64,000 nucleotides of DNA from Pseudo-nitzschia pungens (Eukaryota; Bacillariophyta; Bacillariophyceae; Bacillariales; Bacillariaceae), in assembly GCA_037355855.1 (NCBI GenBank), contig CM074763.1, forward strand, positions 1,984,001 through 2,048,000. The letters are read 5' to 3'. Made by a program: the position numbers and the translations under genes. The stretch's first letter is position 1. Each line of letters opens with the position of its first letter. Below are positions 22,775 to 32,500 of the stretch, in pieces. The notes beneath the pieces were generated by a model, which ran no database searches, had not been told where the DNA came from, and was given only the letters and a program-made list of their open reading frames with translations.

Positions 22775-23444
22775 GTTAGTATTTTTGGCTAGGCAGATTT
22801 GCTCTGCCATTTCTGTCAATAATAGTAGTGCGACGTTCTCGTTACAACTCGAATCTGGAATTGCATGGAGTGTTTGAAAGTTTGCGTACATGTGACACAC
22901 CCCTTCCTAAAAAATGATAGTACAAGTAAACCTTAGTTAGTGCGAGGCACGTCCTTAGTAACAATTATGACCCATGCCGAATTTCAGGTCTCTTGTACGA
23001 GTAACTTACCAGTATTCTTACGTTATGTTGAATCTTGATGTTATTTCTTTCATATATGCCTCGCTTCTTCAATTTCAAAGGTTCCAGATATGCATCTGTT
23101 GAATCATTAGGTATATCTTTGTTCGCGCTTCCGATCCTTGGGCCTGTCAACATTATTTCTGATTTTGAAAAGTATTTTTACGACAGAGACAACCCAATCA
23201 TCGTCCTGTGAATCGGCACGATCTTTGACGGCACGACTAAAATAAGATCCATCTGTACTCTTATTGAACACGGTACCGTACGGTACGACCTAAATAGTGA
23301 GAAATAATCAGAATAATAATGAAGTAAGGTTACCGGCGTACGGTACCGTACCTTATCTGTTTGCTCGGAACAGAGATTTGTCTCGATCTGCGATCTCATC
23401 AGGTACGTAGGAGTACACTCATAGAAAAAAAAAAGAAAGAAAAA
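22775..23444. other. Spacer between the two membrane-protein copies
   Basis: The spacer contains GTAAGGTTACC and TACGGTACCGTACC words near 23325-23350 and an A/G-rich leader (about 23420-23444) before the intact copy. It has no equivalent of the 113-119-bp repeats found before the decayed copy. Confidence 0.5.
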
Positions 23445-24851
23445 ATGAGAAGACATCAAAACAGTGCCTTCGGAAACGAATTGGACGATCGCTCAACAAT
23501 AAAGATGATCTGTTTTCGCGAACTCCAAATCCCTCTAGCACTTTTTTCGCCAATCGATCGCATCGCATTGACGGATGCAGAAATTGAAGCACTAAAGAAA
23601 ATTTCTCTGGACGAGGAGTCTGCGCCTATCGGAACATCATTTCTTGCATGGCGCCGCCGTCTTCTCTTCCTGTCAGTGTTTTTCTACGCAATCGATTTGG
23701 CGCTTCAGATTGTTACCTGGGTCTATTATTACGATAGTTTCGACGACGATTATGTCGACGATGATGGCAACGTTCCTTTCGACCCCAACGAAAACGAAAT
23801 CACTTTCAAAGGATTGGGTGTAGCCGCCTTGTCCAGCGAGACGCTCGCCTTTGTATGTCCATTGATAGTGGTTTTCATGGGAGCTTTCTTCTGGACAGAC
23901 TACATTAAGTCCAGGAGGGTACTATTCCCTGGTATGTTGTTGCAATTATTCCTTGTAATGTGGCCAGCAACGGTTCCTCTAGACTTGCTCTACGATAACT
24001 TGAATGAAGAAGAAAGGAGTTTTCGGGCCGCGCTTTCTTCCTTGTCGATTCTACCGGTTTATTTGTCGGTTGTCGGTGGTATAAGCCAGGGTTTTACAAA
24101 ATTATTTTTGTTCGCGCCTAGCGCAATGACAGGCATCATGGTTCTTTTGGGAAGGGTGTTTGGATTGTTCATGCCCTTTGCTATTATCTCACTTTTTGTG
24201 CAGATACTGGGAGGGCATTGGCTGACCGCTGTCTTCGGGTTCCAGATCCTTGGTCAAGTGATTGTACTGATTGGCTCGAAATATTTCATCACGTCAGATT
24301 CGGATGTTAATTTTAAGAGATGTGGCCGATTTCTATCCGCAAGCCTCGTTTGCCGCATCCTTTCATTGGGATGTGCCATCTATTGGTTCGTCGAGTTGAT
24401 CATTGAAGACTATCATGGGAGCTTCTATATCAGCAGCTTGGTGTTGGCCTACCCCATAGAAATCGCTGGAAAGATCATCCAGTTCCCTGCCGGTCTGGCG
24501 TTCAGTCTTGTTATGTATACAGACGTTGCCATCGAGGTGACTCGAACGAGCGATGACAGAGTGAAGCAACTTCTGTTCGAAATTCATGGCTCGGAGAGAG
24601 CTACAAATAAATCGGTCGAGAACAAAGACCGGGATGGTTTCGGCGGCAATTCTGTACAATCTACCATCGACGACGACCACGATGACAACCTCACCATCTC
24701 GACAAGACCGATCGACAGAAACCACGATGATAACGGTCAAGACAGCGACAATGGCCGCGAAGACGATCGCTGCAAAGACAATGGATTTCATGACGAGGAA
24801 CACGGACACGAAAGGGAAAAATTCCGATATCCGGTGTCTTTATTTAATTGA
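23445..24851 (+). CDS. Multi-pass membrane protein, unrecognised family
   Basis: Predicted 468 residues from the ATG at 23445. The N-terminal cytosolic segment holds ALKKISLDEESAPIG, strictly shared with the decayed upstream copy. About eight hydrophobic spans follow between residues ~70 and ~375 (for example LLFLSVFFYAIDLALQIVTW, LPVYLSVVGGISQGFTKLFLF, IIQFPAGLAFSLVMYTDVAI), then a ~80-residue Asp/Asn/His-rich tail. I do not recognise the family and see no catalytic motif. The tandem arrangement shows a local duplication in which this copy stayed open. Transporter, channel or receptor roles are all possible, with nothing here to choose among them. Confidence 0.8.
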   Translation: MRRHQNSAFGNELDDRSTIKMICFRELQIPLALFSPIDRIALTDAEIEALKKISLDEESAPIGTSFLAWRRRLLFLSVFFYAIDLALQIVTWVYYYDSFDDDYVDDDGNVPFDPNENEITFKGLGVAALSSETLAFVCPLIVVFMGAFFWTDYIKSRRVLFPGMLLQLFLVMWPATVPLDLLYDNLNEEERSFRAALSSLSILPVYLSVVGGISQGFTKLFLFAPSAMTGIMVLLGRVFGLFMPFAIISLFVQILGGHWLTAVFGFQILGQVIVLIGSKYFITSDSDVNFKRCGRFLSASLVCRILSLGCAIYWFVELIIEDYHGSFYISSLVLAYPIEIAGKIIQFPAGLAFSLVMYTDVAIEVTRTSDDRVKQLLFEIHGSERATNKSVENKDRDGFGGNSVQSTIDDDHDDNLTISTRPIDRNHDDNGQDSDNGREDDRCKDNGFHDEEHGHEREKFRYPVSLFN

Positions 24852-25574
24852 GGTATCGCATCGAGTCGCCCGACGAGGACGGCTCCTAGTTTGGTTGGTT
24901 GGTTGGTTCCTTTCTCAAGAGTGACGGATTGATTGATTGATTGAGTGAGAGAATAAATGAGTGAGTGAGTCGGTGAAATTTGTGGGTGGTTATTTTAGTC
25001 GCTTGGTTGGTTAGTGAGCAGAGAACCATTTGCCGTTTCTTGCGCCGACGATTTCCGCATTCGCATTATTTGTTTGTAATAGTATTCATAACAAAATACG
25101 GAGTACGAAGTATTAGAATGATGGAAGATTCATAATGCATGAACATGTAAATACGAAGTAATATTAATGTAATACTCTTTGTTTATTATTAGTATTATTA
25201 TTACATACTACGTACTTCGTAATATGATAAATACAGTAGCAATTACAACTATCCACAGTGCTGCGAATCCATCATTCTGCAAGTGCATCAATCGGCTAGC
25301 TGACTGACTGGGTCGTTCGGTTTCGTTCCTTCCTTCCTTCCTTCCTCCCATCTGCGATTCCATCCCGCGTCGTCGTCGTCGTCGTCATAGTCGATTTCAA
25401 TTCATTGCATTGCATTTCCTCTTTATTTTGTTCATGATAATATGAAAATATTAAATAATAACAACAATAAATAGTAATAACAATTCTGTCAATAGTAATT
25501 TCAATGATAGTTGGGTTTGGTTTTTCATGGCATGTTTCACCACCACCACCACCACCACCACCACCGTGTTTCCG
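24852..25574. other. Convergent intergenic spacer with microsatellites
   Basis: The spacer holds GGTT (24889-24907), GATT/GAGT (24925-24975), TTCC (25325-25347), GTC (25370-25386) and CCA (25540-25565) microsatellites plus AT-rich DNA. I see no gene. Confidence 0.6.
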
Positions 25575-27548
25575 CTATCTCGACACGACCTGCGCCGGAT
25601 CGAGGTCGTGGTCCAGGTCCCTCCAGGCCACGGGGAATTCCCGTCCCCAGAGCGGTCCCTTGAGGGAGGAGTACCTGGTCATGTCGTCCCGCATCTCCCG
25701 CGGAACGTAGAACCAGCTGTTGAGCCTTCCGAGCTCGTAGTATCCCTCCAGCTTGTCCTTTTGCGAGTGGTACCCCCGCATCCGGTTGATGTAACCGGTA
25801 AATGTCGAGTAGTAGGCGCCGGCAAAGGTCCTTCCCCGCGAGGCGATCCGCTGGTCCAGCATGCCGTAGTAGTTCTTGTTGAGGTCGGGGACCAGGTGCA
25901 AAAAGTCGTCCAGAAACAGCAGGTTGTAGTGTTCTCGGATGGGATCGAAAAACGTCTTGTCCCTCTCGTCCGTGGCGACGAAAACCGTGGTGTTTTCGGG
26001 TATGAGATCCCTGATGTTTTCGTAGATTTCCGGGGCCGGGATCCGGGTCTGCTTGTACTGAAAGTCCCCCCGCCGAACGTGCATCGTGTCAAAGATTCCG
26101 ATTTTGTCGTCGCCATTGCCACCACCGCCGCCGCTACCGTGGGCCCGGGCTCGTTCCCGAACGGCCGCAACAATCTTGGCGGCGGCGCACTGGATCTCGT
26201 CGATGTACCGGAGGTGGTCCCGGACGTACCGCTTGGTCCACAGGTCCTGCCTCCAGTCCTCAAAGAACAAAAACGCGTAAAAGTGCACCAGCAAGCGGGC
26301 CCCCGAACTGTTGTCCCCCATAAAGTGCACGACCTTGGTGTTTTGCATGCGGTCGTCGTAGAGGCAGATCTCCCTGCGAAAGGAGAGCATTTCCTTTAGT
26401 CGTTCCGCGGGTCCGGCGTCCACGGGGGTCGGTTGGTCCACGTACCGTTTGTGGAGGCCGTGGTTCTGTTCGTCCTTGTCCATCGAATCGAAGACGGCCC
26501 GCATGCTCTCGACGCCCTCCGGTCCCGGTGTCTTCGGAAAGGCGTAGAGTCCCTTGCTAAAGTCGCAGGTGGATTTGAGGGCTACCTCCCGGAGCCATCC
26601 CCAGAGTTTCTTCCCCTCCGGATTCCGGCCGCCCCCGTCGAATTCCGTCGTGTTACCGGGCGGAAAGACGATCTGTCCGGTGGAATGGTGCCTCAGGTTG
26701 CCGGTCATGGCCTCCCGCTCCAGGAATTCCTCCATGGTGATGACGTCCACGGCCCTGTGCTCGGCGGCGATCGCGTCAAAGGGAAAAAACTTCTTGAAGG
26801 TGAACCGGTTGTGTTCCTTGCGGTCGCCCTTGCCCAGCAGGTAGATGTTCTGCTCCGGCGGCAGGACCAAGACGCGTCCCATGGCGTGCGCCAGCGCCGT
26901 GGCGGTTTCCATCGACATGCGGAGGTTGTTCCACCCTCCCTCGTCGGGCTCAAAGGTCAGGTACTTGACGTCCGGGCCGTACCCCGCGTAGGGACTGGTG
27001 AATTCCGCGTCCGAGGGAACGTCCCGCCAGTAGACCATCTCGGAGGCGGTGGCCTCGTCGGGGCCGCCGAAGCGGTCGCAGTTGAGTCCGGCGATTTTGT
27101 CGTCTCTGTCTTTTGCGGAAGCGTCGCTGCTCGTTTCGCCGCTCGTTTCGCCGGTCCCCGCGGTTTCATTTGGTTTTGTTATCGTTTTCGGTTTCGGTTT
27201 CGTCTTTGGAACTTCCTTTTCTCTTTCCACCGGGTGATCCTCGCCCTTGTCCTTGTCCTTGTCCTTGTCCTTGTCCTTGTCCTTGTCGTTTTCTTTTTTC
27301 GTCGTCTTGGGTTCGGCGTTTGCGTTTGCGTTTCCGTTTGCATTTCCGTTGGCGCTCGCACCCGCACCCGCACCCGCACTCTTGTTCCTCGCGCTCGCTC
27401 CCTGGCTTTCCCCCGTGAATTCCTTCAACCTCGTCGAATGAACCACTGCAGCATCCATCGCAGTGGACGGAAGGTACCAGATATTCATCGTCACGACGGT
27501 GACAATGAAGAGTGCCAGAATCACGAGGACGAGGTGGTGTTGCTGCAT
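25575..27548 (-). CDS. O-fucosyltransferase-like type II Golgi protein
   Basis: Predicted 657 residues from the ATG at 27548. A signal anchor (residues ~6-25) is followed by a low-complexity stem (Ala/Gly/Asn repeats, and a Lys-Asp repeat coded by a hexamer run at 27246-27290), then a catalytic region. Its motifs are GGWNNLRMSMETATALAHAMGR (~205-226), the sugar-nucleotide loop near the N-terminus of GDP-fucose O-fucosyltransferases; MHVRRGDF (~484), the family's HxRRGD-like motif; and FVATDERDKTFFDPI (~517). It would transfer fucose or a related sugar in the Golgi lumen; donor and acceptor are inferred. The length is above the usual ~400-500 because of the stem. Confidence 0.85.
   Translation of the reverse strand: MQQHHLVLVILALFIVTVVTMNIWYLPSTAMDAAVVHSTRLKEFTGESQGASARNKSAGAGAGASANGNANGNANANAEPKTTKKENDKDKDKDKDKDKDKGEDHPVEREKEVPKTKPKPKTITKPNETAGTGETSGETSSDASAKDRDDKIAGLNCDRFGGPDEATASEMVYWRDVPSDAEFTSPYAGYGPDVKYLTFEPDEGGWNNLRMSMETATALAHAMGRVLVLPPEQNIYLLGKGDRKEHNRFTFKKFFPFDAIAAEHRAVDVITMEEFLEREAMTGNLRHHSTGQIVFPPGNTTEFDGGGRNPEGKKLWGWLREVALKSTCDFSKGLYAFPKTPGPEGVESMRAVFDSMDKDEQNHGLHKRYVDQPTPVDAGPAERLKEMLSFRREICLYDDRMQNTKVVHFMGDNSSGARLLVHFYAFLFFEDWRQDLWTKRYVRDHLRYIDEIQCAAAKIVAAVRERARAHGSGGGGGNGDDKIGIFDTMHVRRGDFQYKQTRIPAPEIYENIRDLIPENTTVFVATDERDKTFFDPIREHYNLLFLDDFLHLVPDLNKNYYGMLDQRIASRGRTFAGAYYSTFTGYINRMRGYHSQKDKLEGYYELGRLNSWFYVPREMRDDMTRYSSLKGPLWGREFPVAWRDLDHDLDPAQVVSR
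27246..27290. repeat. Coding hexanucleotide repeat (Lys-Asp run)
   Basis: CTTGTC units repeat about seven times on the + strand and encode alternating Asp-Lys in the stem of the O-fucosyltransferase-like protein on the - strand. The length is likely variable between alleles. Confidence 0.8.
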
Positions 27549-27825
27549 CGTGGTGGAGGATTGGATTGGATTGGATTGGATTGGATTGGATGTGCGTACC
27601 GAACGAATCGATGAATTTATAGATGAATGAATGGATGAATCGATGGATTGCGAATGTACTTTCGTTCGTCCCGGTGTTGGTGTTGTTGGTTTGTTGGTTG
27701 TTCGGATTGTGACTGTGGCTTTGTCTTCGATGGAAATGGAATGATACGGTACAGTATATACTATATGCTTCTAATGCTACTGGCAGCGTTAGGTACGTGT
27801 AGTGGATTGTCAGATTCGCGGAAAA

Positions 27826-27858
<33 letters not shown>

Positions 27859-28770
27859 ATGTTGGTTTGTTTGATTCGAGATGGATGCGAATGACCGAGG
27901 AGAGCAGCAGAGAACGATATTGGCGTCTTGTTGTAACTTTCCCGTTGTTTTTGTTTTCGTGGTTTCGGCTGCGAAGCTGCGAGGACCAACCGAAGCGATG
28001 CGTCAATTCTGGTCGTTGTCGCTGTCGCTGTTCCTTCTCTTCTGCTTTCGACCCGTTGCGCACCAAAGCAATAGTATTAGTGCGAAGTGATAATACTAGT
28101 GAGGTAAGGTTGCGTTGCGTCTGGTTCGGAGTTTGGTGTTGTTGGTCGGTTGCACATTGCACCTTCCACCCAACGAAAAACGATGACCGAGCGGAGAAAA
28201 AAATTGCAAATCGAAGTAATCTTAACTTACTGTACGAGTAAGGTTATTCAATCAAAATACGAATGCCCTACTAAGGTTAACCTTACCGGTAGACGTAAGC
28301 TTACCGCAAAAGTTACCGTTGAGAAAGATGAAGTGAGAAGGGGTTAGATTTCGAGTGAGACGCAATCATTTACTTCTACGAAGTAGTATTTTTTTAAAAT
28401 CTTGATTTCCGTGAGGGTCAATGACAATTACGGACACTCTCAAGGAAAAATTACAAGTAACCTTACATACGGTACTACTTCTACTTCGTACTTCTTCGTA
28501 TTCAGTAGGGTAAGATTATTCATACTTCAGTAGGGTATTATCATTGTTTGGGGAGACTACGAGTACACGTAATCTTACGGTAACTTATGGGCAGTTTCGG
28601 GGGGAAAAAAAGCCAAGCGCGATGTCTTTCTTGGCCTCGTTTGGGTTTGTCATGCAGTAATTAAAAGGCTATGTGCCGTAAGTTACGAGTAAGTCTTACT
28701 TCGGGTAGGTAACAGCCGTCGACCATCGATTGATCCGACTGCGCACGGAGGAACTATGGCTGTTTCGCAC
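27549..28770. other. Intergenic spacer, no supported gene
   Basis: The spacer contains GGATT repeats (27562-27590), a GATT microsatellite (27826-27857), and word clusters GTAAGGTTA and CCGGTAGACG at 28230-28320 and 28450-28700. The retrotransposon begins at its right end. No gene is seen. Confidence 0.55.
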
Positions 28771-28775
28771 CTTGC

Positions 28776-29121
28776 TGTCGTATATCCCGAAACTACGACA
28801 ACAAGAAACAATCTATTTATGTATTAAGAAACAAACCCTGTTTCTATTCAAGTCCTATGACCAAATGACCTATGACCGTGACTCAGGTTCTTATGACCTT
28901 TTCATATATATGACAATATATATATTGCAATATATATTGCAAAGCTTCTCTATGTCTGTTTGCTCTTTATCAAGATAAACAACACGACGTTGTACGAGAG
29001 AACATTCATTTTTATCTTAGTTTCCAAAAATCATAACTCTTATCATAATTTCTTATTTTACAAGATTATCAATCACTTTATTTTTATATTCGGTCGACCT
29101 CTGGTTTCCAGAGATATGACA
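28776..29121 (+). repeat. 5' LTR
   Basis: 346 bp, TG...CA ends. It includes an AT-rich stretch with the perfect palindrome TTGCAATATATATTGCAA (about 28924-28941) next to TATATA words, which may be the promoter region of the element. It reads identical to the 3' LTR. Confidence 0.95.
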
Positions 29122-29556
29122 TTGTAATTACAGTCGATTACACGACCACCACCATTGTCAATTCTTTGAATTGATTATATTCCTTAACCCATCTTTAATC
29201 CGGATATTATTTCAGTGGTATCCTACCATCATACCACTCAAAGCCTTTCATCAGTACGGCTACAGTACTTCACTACGTACCATACCATACCTTCCAAGGT
29301 TAAGGCTAACCCAACTTCATACCTTCGGCCACTCATACCTTCGGACCTTCATACCTTTGGTCATACCTACCTACATACCTTCAACATTTATTTTCAAGTT
29401 TATTTTTTATACTTAAGCAAACAAACTTAAGGTTCTCCGAAGATACTTGCCACCTATTTCCCTTAAGTGCAAGCTGTCTTAGGTATCCATCAATACCTCT
29501 TACACATATATACCCACACATACTTACCAAGTACCCAGCATTACCCAACAATAACC

Positions 29557-32500
29557 ATGTCTTCTGTTACACCGCTTCCATTTAAGTTCGACTTCGAATT
29601 AGATGAACTTGAAAAGGCTGAGTATAAACGTGTGATTACCAATGAGAATGAAACTGAAACAACTAAGGTGAAAGTCACCTATATTACTTCAACTTCAACC
29701 CTCTTACAGACACTTCACTCTATCCATGAATTCTCTGAAGCACGTTCTTCCCTCAGTTGGACTACAGGTCCCAGGTTGTACTCCAAGTTCCCAGATATTT
29801 TAAGGGACTATTCTGATAAGACCTGGTGGAATACCAACATCCTTGGACATACCCATACTGTTCCTCACTTTGAACAAGACCTTCGCGCCTTCATTCGGTT
29901 CAAGTTCTCCAACAACGATGACGTATACCGTAACCACAAACGATTCCTGTTTCAGATTAAGAAGACAACTTCCATGAGCGTCTCCAGCTTTGTTTCAATG
30001 GTTTCATATCACAACAATGTTATCCTTCCTTTGTTGCCTGGCGCTCCAGTTGCTGCTGCTGATGCAATCATCCCTCCAGAAGATTTCAAAGATCTTATCT
30101 ACGACTCTATGCCTTCTGATTGGAGAGACTCATATGAAGACATCCATTCTCCACACGATGACACCCTTACTGAGATTATTACCAGAATGGAACGTTACTG
30201 TACCAAAGCCAATCGTAAAAACAACAACAAAAACACCAACAACAACAGTAACAATTCCAATTCCAACAAGTCCTCCAACAGACAGACTGGTAAAAATCGG
30301 AACAACAACAACCGTCGTTCTGGCAACAACAACAATAACAACAACAATGCTCGACGTTCCAACAACAACAATTCCTCACAGAATTCTGCCGCCAACTCTA
30401 ACAACAGAATCAAGGATACAGACCCATGTCCTATTCATCCTGGTAGCAACCATACTTGGGGTCAATGTTTCAAAAATATTGACAATCCTAATGGCAAGCG
30501 TCGTGGTCCTTCCAACAACAACAACAACAATCGGTCTTCAGCTGATGCAAACGCAGCAACAGGCTCTTCAAACAACTCTCGCCCTTCTTCAGTGACTGCT
30601 CCAAACACTCCACCTCCTGGTGATGGACATGTTTGCACCTTTATTTCTCCACCTGAAGACATTTGGGTTGACCTCTTTCATGTCAACGCTGAAATTGATG
30701 AAGCCTATTATCATCAGGACCTCCAACGCTTTCCAATTACACCATCCACTGCTGATGATTTACCTCTTGCTGAAGTGTTCAACGTCTCAGCTGATCCTTA
30801 TGATCCTTCCATTGTTTTATCTCCGGCTCCACCACCAAATCCAAATCCTGAACCATTTGAACCACTGATTTCCAAACCTTGCACTGATTTGGCTCCCACT
30901 ACATTGACTACATGCAAATCCATCAACGATATCTCCGGCAAATTTTATTTCAAGACCCTCTTTGATAGTGGCTCCACATTTGAATTAATCTCCAAAAAGC
31001 AGATCCCCTCAAACATTCCCATCCATGTTCTTGAATCTCCAATTGGATTGGATACTCCCAATGGCAAGTTTAAATGCGCTGAATATGTTTATCTTACTGA
31101 CATTATGTTTCCAGAACTCTCTTATTCCAGGCGCGTCAAACATTTGACTTGCTTTGTGGTTAACAACATGTATTATGATTTGATCATCGGACGTGCCACT
31201 ATGAAGAAGCTTGCCATCAAAATGGATTTTGAAGCCTCCCTTGTCTCTTGGTTTGATAAGGACATGCCCTTTCATCCACGATCCTACTTCACCAATCAAA
31301 CCTTGGTTCAGAAGATTATCAGCAATGAACCCTACTCCATTGCTGAAGCCTACATCGCGCAAACCTCTCAATCCTACGTTGATAGTGCAAGCAAATATGA
31401 GAAAACTGATTTGCAAGAACTGGTTTCCAACCAAACCCATCTTTCCGCTGACCAACAATCCCAGTTGCTTCAGATTCTCTCCAAACACCACCCTCTGTTT
31501 GAAGGTCTCTCTCACAAAGAACTTGGAATTTTCCCCCACAAGGAATTCCACATTGAACTCCAACCGGGTGCAAAACCATATCATATCAAGCAGCCCTACA
31601 GCATTCCTATCCACCAACAGGACGCTGTTAAAACTGAACTCCTTCGGCAAGTAAAACTTGGCATTCTTGAAAGATGTTATGCAACTGAATGGGGTATGCC
31701 AACTTTTGTTGTCCCTAAACCCGATGGATCCTGCAGAATCATTTCTGATTTTCGTGAGCTTAACAAAGTCACCAAGAAACTCCACTATCCCTTGCCCAAG
31801 ATCCAAGATATCTTCCATCGCCGCCGTGGGTTCAAATATGTCACCCTTATTGATGTCAGCATGCAATTCCATACCTTCAAATTGGATGAGCCTTCTACTT
31901 GGCTCTGTGTGCTTGTTACTCCCTTTGGTAAATTCAGATTGCTCAGACTTCCAATGGGGTTCCTCAACTCTCCAAGTTGGGCACAAGGCTGTATGGAATC
32001 CCTGTTTGTCAATCTCAATGATGTTGAAGTTTATATTGATGACATTGGTATTTTCTCACCTGACTTCAACTCTCATTGCAAAACTGTCTCCACTGTTTTG
32101 TCCATCCTACAAGCCAACAACTTTTCTGTTAAACCTGCCAAATGTCATTGGTTCCAACAACGCGCACCATGGCTTGGTCACATCATCACCACCACTGGTA
32201 TCCTTCCAAACCCTAAGAAGATTGAACCAATCCTGAAGCTTGCCTTCCCTGCAACTATCACTGACCTTCGATCCTTCATTGGCATGATTAATTTCTATCG
32301 GGCTCATTGGCGCAAGCGCGCTGAAATTTTGGCTCCTCTCACTGCCTTATCTGGCAAGGCTCGTGGTAAACTTCAACAAACTCCAGAACTCCTCGCTGCC
32401 TTCAAAGCTGCCAAAACCATGATTGCTGAGGAAATTCTCCTCACATATCCTGATCCCAATCTCCCTTATGATGTCTACACTGATGCCTCCGATTATCAGC

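Noticed and set aside
26433..27614. 393-residue + strand frame opposite the O-fucosyltransferase-like gene
   Set aside because: Repetitive Val/Leu/Arg translation, no domain; the - strand has anchor and HxRRGD-like motif.
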